Assembly: GCF_004801405.1 (NCBI RefSeq)
Contig: NZ_SSOB01000004.1
Coordinates: forward strand, 1 to 64,000
Length of the DNA stretch: 64,000 nucleotides
Reading direction: 5' to 3'
Origin: Cohnella fermenti
GTDB taxonomy: Bacteria > Bacillota > Bacilli > Paenibacillales > Paenibacillaceae
The notes beneath the pieces are model-generated. The model did no database searches. It had not been told where the DNA came from and saw nothing but the letters and a program-made list of their open reading frames with translations. The position numbers and the translations under genes were made by a program. Below, piece by piece: positions 28,205 through 36,154 of this stretch. Position 1 is the first letter of the stretch. Every line of letters starts with the position of its first letter.

Positions 28205-29242
28205 TTGACTGGGCAGCTTGAATTATACGATGTGACGATTATCGGCGGTGGTCCTGCGGGGATGTACACTGCTTTTTATAGCGGAATGCGCGATTTAAAG
28301 ACGAAGCTGATAGAAGCGAAGGACGAGTTGGGCGGACGGATGCTTATTTATCCCGAGAAAATGATCTGGGACGTTGGAGGGGTTCCGCCGATTCTATGCG
28401 AGAAGTTAATCGCCCAATTGTCGGAGCAGGCGAAGACGTTCGACCCGACCCTTGTATTCGGCCAGCACATTATCGGACTGGAGAAGCAAGCGGATTCGAC
28501 GTACATTCTGGAGGCGGCAACGGGGGAGAAGCACTGGACGCGCACGGTCATTCTGGCTATCGGCCGCGGCATTCTGCGAATGGCGAAGCTGGAACTGGAA
28601 GGGGCCGAGCGCTATGAGGTGTCCAATCTGCACTATACGGTGCAGGAACTGGAGCCTTTCCGGGGGAAAAGAGTCCTTATCTCGGGTGGGGGGAACTCCG
28701 CCGTCGATTGGGCGAACGAACTGGTTCCCATCGCGGCTCAGGTCACAGTCGTGCATAGGCGCGACCGCTTCGGCGGACATGAGAAAAACATTGTTCGAAT
28801 GAAGGAGTCTTCTGCCGATGTGCTTACGCCATATGAAGTCACGAAGTTATGCAGCGGCAACGGCAAGTCGATTGAACGGGTAACGATTGCCCATATCGAA
28901 TCAGGGGACTCGCGAGAGCTGGAGATAGACGAGGTTATCGTCAACCACGGGCTGAAGTCCGATTTTACAGGCATCAAGGATTGGGGACTGGATATGGACG
29001 ATTGGAACATATTCGTCAGCCCGAGACTGGAGACGAACCTGCCGGGCATCTTCGGAGCCGGCGACTTCGTCAATTACGAGAGCAAGCTCAACCTCATTGC
29101 AGGGGCGTTCACGGATGCGGCCTTGGCGCTTAACAGCGCCAAACGGTACATGGACCCCGAGGCGCCGAGAATGGCGTATGTATCGTCGCATAACGAGAGG
29201 TTTAAAGAACGGAACAAAGCGCTTGGCGTATCCGATGAATAG
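28205..29242 (+). CDS. FNR2-type NADPH flavin reductase, iron-regulated
   Basis: A 345-residue two-dinucleotide-binding flavoprotein: FAD motif [19 protein letters not shown] motif [10 protein letters not shown], and FAD-closing GIFGAGDFV. It lacks the thioredoxin-reductase CxxC, so it belongs with ferredoxin/flavodoxin-NADP reductases (YumC) and the iron-utilisation oxidoreductase IruO. The start is TTG 28205 after GGAGGAGGGC. The perfect Fur box and the siderophore genes upstream suggest it reduces ferric siderophore, or the electron carrier that does so. That role is inference. Confidence 0.87.
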   Translation: MTGQLELYDVTIIGGGPAGMYTAFYSGMRDLKTKLIEAKDELGGRMLIYPEKMIWDVGGVPPILCEKLIAQLSEQAKTFDPTLVFGQHIIGLEKQADSTYILEAATGEKHWTRTVILAIGRGILRMAKLELEGAERYEVSNLHYTVQELEPFRGKRVLISGGGNSAVDWANELVPIAAQVTVVHRRDRFGGHEKNIVRMKESSADVLTPYEVTKLCSGNGKSIERVTIAHIESGDSRELEIDEVIVNHGLKSDFTGIKDWGLDMDDWNIFVSPRLETNLPGIFGAGDFVNYESKLNLIAGAFTDAALALNSAKRYMDPEAPRMAYVSSHNERFKERNKALGVSDE

Positions 29243-29360
29243 CAGGGTTTTCTAAACCGGGCTTGCTTCGAATAGCTCAGCTCGGGAAAGGTCTCAGATC
29301 CGGTTCAGATTCATTAAAGGTTCGCATCCTAGGATAGAGAAGTGAACCTTGGAGGCAGAG

Positions 29361-29405
29361 ATGATTGCCCAAATGAAAATGAAAGGTGATGAGCGCAATG
29401 TTTAG
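29361..29405 (+). CDS. Putative 14-residue leader peptide before cotH
   Basis: ATG 29361 has a strong site, GGAGG (29351-29355), and encodes MIAQMKMKGDERNV. Its stop TAG (29403-29405) lies just after the CotH start ATG at 29398. This is a classic geometry for translational coupling. A short stem AAGGTTC (29317-29323) / GAACCTT (29344-29350) abuts the site. Expression is not proven. Confidence 0.4.
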   Translation: MIAQMKMKGDERNV

Positions 29406-31113
29406 AAAGTCTAAATTGATCATATCGTTGTTATTAGCTGTTGCCGTTACTTCCGCGATGACTGGTTGTGCGTCGAATACATCGACGAATTCGACTGATT
29501 CCCAATCGGAAGATGCTGCGCAGAGCGGAGAGGCACAGCTTGCAACGCTTGCCTATGCGGATGAGATCAACAAGGACGAAATCATGACATTCGCCATTAC
29601 GGTGGATCAAGCCGAATGGCAGGAGATGCTGGATAATGCGGCAGCAGAGGAATATATCGCGGCGGACATTACAATCAACGGGACAACTATCACCAATGTA
29701 GGCATTCGCCCGAAAGGCAACTCCAGCCTCAGTTCGATCGTTCGGGACGATACGACTGACCGATACAGCTTCAAAATAAAATTTGACGAGTATGTAGACG
29801 GGCAAACTTGGCAAGGTCTGGACACTATCGTGCTTAACAACAACTTCTCCGACGCAACAAGCTTAAAGGAATACCTCTCTTACGACATTATGTCCTATAT
29901 CGGAGCAGATGCGCCGCTGTTTGCTTTTGCGGACATCTCGCTTAATGGCGAGACATGGGGATTCTATCTGGCCGTCGAGGATATCGACAACAGTTATCTC
30001 GAACGTGTGGACAAAGAGGACGGCGAGTTGTATAAGCCAGAATCGGATATGGGCGAAGGCATGGGCGGAGGCCAATTCCCCGATGGCGCGCAGGGGGAAC
30101 AAGACTTAACGACTCCCGAGTCGACGCAGGACTCTGCTCAAGCAATGCGGGACCGCCAGAATGGCGGAGGAATGGGAGGCATGGCCGATAACGGCAGCTC
30201 CCTGCAATATACCGACGATCAGAGCAGCAGTTATTCGGCTATCTTCGACAATGCGGAGACCAAAACAAATGAAGAGGATGAGCAGCGCCTTATTGAAGCT
30301 CTGAAGAACCTGAGCGAAGGCAACGATCTTGAATCTGCCGTGGATGTCGACGAAGTGCTTCGGTATTTCGCAGCTCATACTGTGGTCGTCAATCTCGACA
30401 GCTATGTCTCCAGTATGGCACACAACTACTACCTTTATGAGGAAGACGGGCAACTCAGTATCCTGCCTTGGGATTACAATCTTGCGTTTGGCGGCTTCCA
30501 GTCCGGCAACGCGTCGGATGTCGTGAACTTCCCGATCGATACCCCGGTGTCGGGCGTGAGCATGGAGGATCGTCCGCTGCTCGACAAGCTGCTTGAAGTA
30601 CCCGAGTATCTTGACAAGTATCACGAGTATCTTCAAGAGATTATCGACGGTTATTTCGCCGACGGCAAATTCGAGCAGACGGTCGATAAACTTAGCTCGA
30701 TGATCTCCGAATATGTCAGCAACGATCCAACGGCGTTCTACACGGCCGAGGAATTCGAAGCGGGAGTTGCGGAGCTCAAGCAACTGGGAACCCTTCGCGC
30801 AGAGAGCATTCAAGGTCAGCTCGACGGGACCATTCCATCGACGACGGAAGGTCAGCAGGAGAATCCAAGCGCACTCATTGACGCATCGTCGGTCAACCTG
30901 GAAGCGCTCGGCTCTCAAGGCGGCGGCATGGGCGGCACAGGCGGCAAGGGAGATTTCCCTGACATGGGCGGGCTTGATTCTGAAGTCATGCAGCAGGCTA
31001 TGCAGTTGATTCAGGATGCCGGAGGAACCGTCACGGACGAGATCAAGTCACAGCTCCTAGCGCTTGGCCTGACCGAAGAGCAAATCACCATGTTCACACA
31101 GATGCGTCGATAG
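29398..31113 (+). CDS. CotH-kinase-domain lipoprotein
   Basis: A 571-residue exported lipoprotein (Cys near 24 in AMTGCAS). The CotH domain runs from about 50 to 430: GIRPKGNSSL, YSFKIKFDEYV, LNNNFSDATSLKEYLSYDI, and the catalytic-type motif LPWDYNLAFGG. CotH proteins are atypical protein kinases first known from spore coats; surface-anchored versions are common in Gram-positives. Met/Gly-rich inserts occur near 215-270 and 505-530. ATG 29398 follows AAAGGTG; GTG 29386 and ATG 29389 upstream are possible. Substrate unknown. Confidence 0.88.
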   Translation: MFRKSKLIISLLLAVAVTSAMTGCASNTSTNSTDSQSEDAAQSGEAQLATLAYADEINKDEIMTFAITVDQAEWQEMLDNAAAEEYIAADITINGTTITNVGIRPKGNSSLSSIVRDDTTDRYSFKIKFDEYVDGQTWQGLDTIVLNNNFSDATSLKEYLSYDIMSYIGADAPLFAFADISLNGETWGFYLAVEDIDNSYLERVDKEDGELYKPESDMGEGMGGGQFPDGAQGEQDLTTPESTQDSAQAMRDRQNGGGMGGMADNGSSLQYTDDQSSSYSAIFDNAETKTNEEDEQRLIEALKNLSEGNDLESAVDVDEVLRYFAAHTVVVNLDSYVSSMAHNYYLYEEDGQLSILPWDYNLAFGGFQSGNASDVVNFPIDTPVSGVSMEDRPLLDKLLEVPEYLDKYHEYLQEIIDGYFADGKFEQTVDKLSSMISEYVSNDPTAFYTAEEFEAGVAELKQLGTLRAESIQGQLDGTIPSTTEGQQENPSALIDASSVNLEALGSQGGGMGGTGGKGDFPDMGGLDSEVMQQAMQLIQDAGGTVTDEIKSQLLALGLTEEQITMFTQMRR

Positions 31114-31140
31114 AGGTTTTGTAATGGACGCCTGCCAGGA

Positions 31141-31181
31141 AACCGCCCAAAGTCCAATAAGGATTTTGGGCGGTTTCGTCC
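31141..31181. terminator. Bidirectional terminator between cotH-like and SDR genes
   Basis: A perfect 12-bp stem, AAACCGCCCAAA (31141-31152) and TTTGGGCGGTTT (31166-31177), lies between convergent genes that end at 31113 and 31187. Confidence 0.85.
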
Positions 31182-31186
31182 TTTTA

Positions 31187-32059
31187 TCACAATTGTTCCT
31201 GTTCTTCGTTGCGTTGTAAAAATTCGTGAACGTAGATCTCATTTATCCGTTCCCAAACGCCCCCCGCTTGATCCTTAAATTTTAATTCCGCAGGTTGCCC
31301 CTTCAGTATAAAGGCGCCGGTCTTGTGTCGATGATCTCCGAGAGCGCCTTCGTACAGCTTGTTGGCTCCGTTGGTAGGCGGCGGGAAAAACAGCGACATC
31401 AGCGCTTTGACCAGCAGGGGCAGGCCGGAATCCTTCCCCTTTCGTAACGTGTTGTTGCCGCCGGGGTCGACGCTGTAGATCGTAATGCCGTCCTCGGCAA
31501 GCTGCGGTGCAATCGCCTCGGTCCAAAGCGAAAGCGCGAGCTTGGAGGTTGCGTAAGGGCCGAGCAGCTTGCGGAAGGTTTTGGGACGCTCCAGGATGTC
31601 GACCGTAAACTCCTTCGTAAATTTTAGCGCCGACGATGAGGTGTTGATCACTGTTTTTAAATGCCCGCCTTGAATCGAGTTCTTCAATTCCATCAGAATG
31701 ATATACGGAACGACCGTCATCAGCTCATAGTGCTTCTCGCGTCCTTGTGCCGAATAGCTCAGCTCGGGGAAGGACCCGCCGGCGTTGTTGAACAGAACAT
31801 CGATCCTCCGCTCTTTGCTTTTAATCTCCTCCAACGTTCCTCTCAAGCTGGCATAGTCGGCAAGATCGGCTGTTTTATAAATTCGCAGCGATCTATTGTG
31901 GACGGCTTGCCGAATCTGCGAATCGTCCGTCGGGAAGTCGGAACGGTTCAGAGCGACCACCTGCCAGCCCTCCGACAGCAATCTCCTCGTCAATTCAAAC
32001 CCGATCCCGGAGCTTGCGCCTGTAATCAAAGCGATAGGCTCATATTGGTTCTTGTTCAT
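31187..32059 (-). CDS. Short-chain dehydrogenase/reductase
   Basis: A 290-residue SDR: NAD(P) motif TGASSGIGFEL, NNAGG at the end of beta-4, a Ser-Tyr-Lys type centre with YATSKLALSLW, and the C-terminal DPGGNNT. ATG 32059 follows GGAGGAGAAG; the open frame to 32146 would run through the promoter. It is divergent from a merR gene and has a MerR-type 19-bp-spacer promoter, so it is probably induced by that regulator's ligand. Substrate unknown. Confidence 0.88.
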   Translation of the reverse strand: MNKNQYEPIALITGASSGIGFELTRRLLSEGWQVVALNRSDFPTDDSQIRQAVHNRSLRIYKTADLADYASLRGTLEEIKSKERRIDVLFNNAGGSFPELSYSAQGREKHYELMTVVPYIILMELKNSIQGGHLKTVINTSSSALKFTKEFTVDILERPKTFRKLLGPYATSKLALSLWTEAIAPQLAEDGITIYSVDPGGNNTLRKGKDSGLPLLVKALMSLFFPPPTNGANKLYEGALGDHRHKTGAFILKGQPAELKFKDQAGGVWERINEIYVHEFLQRNEEQEQL

Positions 32060-32103
32060 TGTGCTTCTCCTCCTAATAGCGAGGTATTCCTCGGATAGCT
32101 CAC

Positions 32104-32134
32104 ATTCTATTAGTTGGAGTCGACTCCAAGTCAA
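32104..32134 (-). promoter_or_regulatory. MerR-type promoter of the SDR gene
   Basis: Read on the minus strand: TTGACT (-35, 32134-32129), a 19-bp spacer, TAGAAT (-10, 32109-32104). The palindrome TTGGAGTCGACTCCAA (32114-32129) fills the spacer. Over-long spacers holding a GGAGT-ACTCC palindrome are the hallmark of MerR-activated promoters. Confidence 0.88.
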
Positions 32135-32203
32135 GGAGCTGGACAAGGTATCGGCTTCCTATTGTATAATGCAGGCAATAAGCGATCTTCGGGAGGGAAC
32201 GGC

Positions 32204-32701
32204 ATGAAGGCAGAGTCGACTTTTACCATAAAGCAAACCGCCAAGCAAACGGGAGTGTCGGAAGACACGCTCCGCTATTACGAGAAAATTGCGCTGATGC
32301 CCCGGGCGGATCGGAAGGACAACGGACACCGGGTCTATCGGCAGGAAGACATCGAGAGAATTCGGCTGCTGGCTTGTTTGAAAAAAACGGGGATGCCGCT
32401 TGAGGAGATGCGGCCTTTCCTGGAGGTGTCCGTCGATGCCGACCCAGCGGAATTTCCCGAGTTGGTGGAGCAATTGAGGAGCCACCGGGAAAATATCGTC
32501 AGCCAAATTGCCTCTTTGCAGCAGGTCGTCGATTTTATCGACATGAAGCTGGAGGAGGGGAAGTATCGACGGAACTGTTCGGACGAACGTCAGGACGGCG
32601 CCGCTGAGAGCATGATGGAAGAACCGGCACACAAGTCGCTCTCTCCCGCTGAACGGAGTTATTTTCCCATGTCGGGCAGGGCGGGGAAATCATCGGATTA
32701 A
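32204..32701 (+). CDS. MerR-family regulator
   Basis: A 165-residue protein: N-terminal winged HTH (TIKQTAKQTGVSEDTLRYYEKIALMPRADR), the MerR helix pattern DIERIRLLACLKKTGMPLEEM, and a coiled-coil dimer helix to about residue 125. The Cys in the C-terminus shows no clear metal motif. ATG 32204 follows GGGAGGG. A probable -10 TATAAT is at 32165-32170. It is divergent from the SDR gene it most likely activates. Confidence 0.9.
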   Translation: MKAESTFTIKQTAKQTGVSEDTLRYYEKIALMPRADRKDNGHRVYRQEDIERIRLLACLKKTGMPLEEMRPFLEVSVDADPAEFPELVEQLRSHRENIVSQIASLQQVVDFIDMKLEEGKYRRNCSDERQDGAAESMMEEPAHKSLSPAERSYFPMSGRAGKSSD

Positions 32702-32762
32702 GGTTCATCGCGCGTCAAAGTAATCGAGTCCCTTCGTCGGGTAATAGCGATAGAGAGTCATC

Positions 32763-33647
32763 TTGCTCGCGCTGCTGCTGTCAGTCCCCTTGATTCCGGT
32801 ATCCAAGGCCGATGCGGCGGGGGTCCTGGCTGTGGCAACCTCGACCGATGCGACGGCGTTGGCGAATGCCATCGTCGGCAGCGGAGTTCAGGTGTCGAAT
32901 ATTACTTGGCAGGGGGGAAGCAACAATTGCGCAGGGAATTAATGATTCAGCCGCCGCCGGAGTGGCCGTGGGGATTAGCGGAGATTCCGATCTGGATGCG
33001 TTGACAACAGGAGGAACTGCCGACGAGTCCGACGGGCTCGATGTACTATATCAACAATGTTGTTGGCTCCACCTTGATGCAGATGGACGGGCTTACGACT
33101 GTGCTGTCGGTATCCGCAACCGTCAACCTATTCGGCAGGAAGCAACGGATCATTGAGCGGCAACACATCGCAGACCGTCAATCAAGGCACAAGCGGAACG
33201 ACGGTTACGGCAGTTCCGAACGCGAACTACCACTTCACGGGTTGGAGCGATGGCGTAACGACAGCGAGTCGGACGGACACCAACGTGACAGCCGACCTGA
33301 ATGTGACGGAGAACTTTGCGATTAACAGCTACACGGTGAGCTTCGATAGCGACGGCGGCTCGGCGGTGAGCGACCAGTTGGCGAATTATAACGGCACGGC
33401 TGTTAAGCCGGCTGCAGCGGTTCGGCTTGAGCAGCCGACGGCAGCCGGTGCAGCAGCAAGTCTGGACGGCTACCAGGATATCGGGAACATGAGCGCATCC
33501 GATCTGGAGAATATTCGTTTGCTAGTGAAGCTTCGGATTATGACAGGAACAAGTGATCATGTCTTCAGCCCGGATGGCGTAACAACCCGCGCGCAGGCAG
33601 CGACCGTATTTGTCCGTATGCTGCGGCAGCTTGAATTGATCGACTGA
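32763..33647 (+). pseudogene. Decayed choice-of-anchor-L / InlB-repeat / SLH surface protein
   Basis: Pieces of a surface protein can be followed across three frames. A signal-peptide-like LALLLSVPLIPVSKADA leads to TDATALANAIVGSGVQVSNI, the start of a choice-of-anchor-L domain, with a stop near 32940. The next piece is AGVAVGISGDSDLDALTTG in another frame. Then come MYYINNVV ... MQMDGLTTVLSVSA (from 33041) and a readable 3' part (33153-33647) with InlB-type NSYTVSFDSDGG and a partial SLH domain (LRIMTGTSDHVFSPDGVTTR). Frameshifts and internal deletions have destroyed the gene. It resembles the intact protein at the window start in overall plan. Confidence 0.8.
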
Positions 33648-33710
33648 GAGCATGCGTCAAGCGTATCCTACCGTGGCGTAGAATATGAGGATTGAAGGAG
33701 GGGGTTGAAC

Positions 33711-33788
33711 ATGCACGATAAGCGACTGTTCGAGGGAATGAGCGAGCTGGAGGAGCTCGCCAGAGGAGTACTGGCGGTGCCTGTGTAG
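33711..33788 (+). CDS. Possible 25-residue small protein
   Basis: ATG 33711 has a strong ribosome site (GAAGGAGGGGG, 33694-33704) and encodes an acidic peptide, MHDKRLFEGMSELEELARGV plus LAVPV. A good intrinsic terminator follows at 33812. The combination suggests a real small gene, or the surviving 5' end of a lost one. I do not recognise a family. Confidence 0.4.
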   Translation: MHDKRLFEGMSELEELARGVLAVPV

Positions 33789-33811
33789 GTCTCATATACA
33801 GTTACGCAAAG

Positions 33812-33836
33812 AAGGCACCCGGTCGGGTGCCTTTTG
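33812..33836 (+). terminator. Intrinsic terminator
   Basis: AAGGCACCC (33812-33820), loop GGTC, GGGTGCCTT (33825-33833), TTTT. It ends the small ORF transcript. Confidence 0.8.
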
Positions 33837-33988
33837 AGTATGCGACGGGCAGCCGCAACTTTAGGAATCGCTACGAGCAAGCCATAAAAGGAATGTTCGG
33901 AAGGAAGATGCGATGACCCCATGAGTTTTTCGGTTTACCTGAAAAGGACGGCTGTTCATTCCATTCGTCCGAGAACTTTTGCGATTTT

Positions 33989-34158
33989 ATATGATTTTTC
34001 ATATTCATCGCATTGGATTCGAGGCAATCGAGGCGTTTTATGTGATTTTTAGCATATATACGCCAATCCGTGCCGGATTTTTCGCCATGTATGCTAATTT
34101 TCACATAGAATGGCCCAGACTCCCCATCATCAAGCTGCGCCAATGTGGTTTTTCACAT
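33989..34158 (-). repeat. Four-palindrome dispersed element, complete copy C (inverted)
   Basis: On the plus strand the units start at 33989, 34040, 34091 and 34143 (spacing 51, 51, 52), each 16 bp. Read on the minus strand the order and flanks match copies A and F: ATGTGAAAAACCACAT, ATGTGAAAATTAGCAT, ATGCTAAAAATCACAT (then AAAACGCC), ATATGAAAAATCATAT. It fills the gap before the convergent GH20 gene. Bases 33840-33985 show nothing recognisable. Confidence 0.85.
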
Positions 34159-34229
34159 AAAATCCGGCCTCCCTCGACTCCGGCTTCCCCCGACTCCGGC
34201 GTCTCCGATCCGGCCTCCCTCGACTGCGG

Positions 34230-36137
34230 CTACTCCCGCAGCCCCATCTCCCGGTATAACCGCTCGTCCAGGCAATCATGCAAGTAGAAGCGCGACAGCA
34301 CGTAGTGCTCGGCCATGTCATCGGGCTGGAAGGCGCGCAGCTCTTCCGCGATCCGCTCGCGGGAGCGGCGGAGCCCCTCGCGCGTGATGCGGTAGTTGTT
34401 CGAGAGCGACCGCCATTCCGGCTCGCTGTCGGGGTACAGCTCGCGGCGGTACGCATACTTGTGGATCGTCCGCGAGCGGTCCGCCGCCCGCTCGAAGTCG
34501 AGCAGGGCGGCGATGAGGCGGGCGACGCCGGCGTTGCGCGTGACGGCGTCCAGCAGCTTGGGCATGGACGAATAGTAATCCTCGTCGTCGCGATTGCCGA
34601 GCAGCCGCTCGGCCGTCTCCGGAGCGACGCCGTGGAACACGTGCAGGAACCGGTCGATGAACGGGAGCGGAGGGGACAGCTGACCGCTCGAGCTGCTTCC
34701 GTTCGGGTTGCTTCCGCTCGAAGCGTCGGCCGCCTCGCTCCGACCGCTTGTCCCATTCGCCCCGCTCCCGCGCTTCCGGTTCCAGCTCGCGTCCGCGAAG
34801 CAGGCCATCGTGTACCACGAGGTCTCGAACACGCCGTAGGGAACGCCAAGGCTGAAGACGGCGGTCCAGTTCGTGCCGACGAGTCCGCACAGCCGCCGCT
34901 CGGCGGCGATGGCTGTCCACTGCTCGATGTTCGCCAGCCGCTCGCGCACGAGCGGGTAGTTCTGGTCGTCCTTCGCATCGAAGCAGCGGACGGACGGCGC
35001 TCCCATGACCTCGACGCCGAGCTCCTGCAGCCGCGTGAGGAGCGGGGTGACGAGGCGCGAGACGTTCTTGCCGTTGTAGTGCCAGCTCATGACGGTGACG
35101 CGCTTGTCCAGCAGGGCCAGCTCTTCGTCCGAGCATTCGGCGAGCACGTCCTGCCAGATGATCGGCTTCTTGCTGAGTTCGCACGTAAAATCGACCAGGC
35201 GATTCACGTACGCCAGGAAGGCCATGTTCCGCGAGCCGCCGAACGCCTCCCGGCAAACGGCGCATTCGCACAGGCTGTATACTTCGTCGCAGCCGAGATG
35301 AAGGTATCGCGAACGCGGATGCCGCGCCGCGAGCTCCTCCAGCATGCCGCAGACCAAAGCCGAGGCTTCCGGGCGGCTCGGGCACAGCTCGCCGGTCGAT
35401 TCCTCCGTCTCCCGCAGATGCTTGTACTCCTCGCGCCCAAGCACGTATTCGAGGTGGCCGAACGTCTGCTGCAGCGGGATGACTTCGATGAAGCTGCGTT
35501 CCGCCGCTTCCAGCAATCGGTCGAGCTGCCCGTCCGTCAGCGCATGCCGCGGATGCCGGAAGGCGCGCTGCGGCTCCTCGGCGAACGGGAATTTGTCCTC
35601 GTATTCGATGAGCAGCGCGTTCGCCTTGAACGAAGCCATCGTCTCGATGTAGTCGACAAGCAGCTCCGGCTTCGAGAATGTCTGGCGCAGATCGTAATTC
35701 ATGCAGCGAAGCGGAACGTCCGGCCAATCGACGACATTCGCCGCTTCCAGACAAGCGCCCGGCTCGAGTCCTGCGAGCAGTTGCCGGAGCGTCTGAATGC
35801 CGTAGAACAGCCCGGCTGCGTCGCCGGAGGCAATCGTCGCGGTTCGGCCGCGCAGCGACAGACGGTACCCTTGAGGGGGCAACACCTCGGGCATCTCGGC
35901 CGTGCCGGATTCGAGCCTCTCCTCTTGCGGCCCCCAATGCAGCTCATAGCAAGAAGCTTCCGTCCCCTCCCCCTCGGACACCCGGCATTCCCGCCCCGCG
36001 AACAACGCCTCTGCGGCAGCCGTCAGGCGCGAATGTTGCCAGGCGGCACTCGACAGCTTCACCTCACTCTCCCAATCCGGCGCATAACGCGTCCCCCCGA
36101 TCGGAATGCAGCTCTTTGCGAGCGGAATTGTCAGCAT
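34230..36137 (-). CDS. Family 20 glycoside hydrolase (beta-N-acetylhexosaminidase type)
   Basis: A 635-residue protein with an N-terminal beta domain, then a TIM barrel with the catalytic Asp-Glu pair in LHLGCDEVYSL (near 290) and substrate-site Trp in SWHYNGKN and GLVGTNW. No signal peptide is seen, so it probably acts in the cytoplasm on imported oligosaccharides. ATG 36137 follows GGGGGAAA and lies 18 bp after the regulator's stop; the frame opens at 36167 inside the regulator. A Ser/Gly/Asn-rich loop occurs near 475-505. With the nearby ABC genes it points to uptake of GlcNAc- or GalNAc-containing glycans. Confidence 0.9.
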   Translation of the reverse strand: MLTIPLAKSCIPIGGTRYAPDWESEVKLSSAAWQHSRLTAAAEALFAGRECRVSEGEGTEASCYELHWGPQEERLESGTAEMPEVLPPQGYRLSLRGRTATIASGDAAGLFYGIQTLRQLLAGLEPGACLEAANVVDWPDVPLRCMNYDLRQTFSKPELLVDYIETMASFKANALLIEYEDKFPFAEEPQRAFRHPRHALTDGQLDRLLEAAERSFIEVIPLQQTFGHLEYVLGREEYKHLRETEESTGELCPSRPEASALVCGMLEELAARHPRSRYLHLGCDEVYSLCECAVCREAFGGSRNMAFLAYVNRLVDFTCELSKKPIIWQDVLAECSDEELALLDKRVTVMSWHYNGKNVSRLVTPLLTRLQELGVEVMGAPSVRCFDAKDDQNYPLVRERLANIEQWTAIAAERRLCGLVGTNWTAVFSLGVPYGVFETSWYTMACFADASWNRKRGSGANGTSGRSEAADASSGSNPNGSSSSGQLSPPLPFIDRFLHVFHGVAPETAERLLGNRDDEDYYSSMPKLLDAVTRNAGVARLIAALLDFERAADRSRTIHKYAYRRELYPDSEPEWRSLSNNYRITREGLRRSRERIAEELRAFQPDDMAEHYVLSRFYLHDCLDERLYREMGLRE

Positions 36138-36154
36138 GATTTTTTCCCCCGTTC

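Noticed and set aside
29275-29335. tRNA-like words (TAGCTCAGCTCGGG and GGTTCGCATCC)
   Set aside because: No acceptor or anticodon stem can be paired around them, and the first word also occurs in the unrelated SDR gene near 31755.
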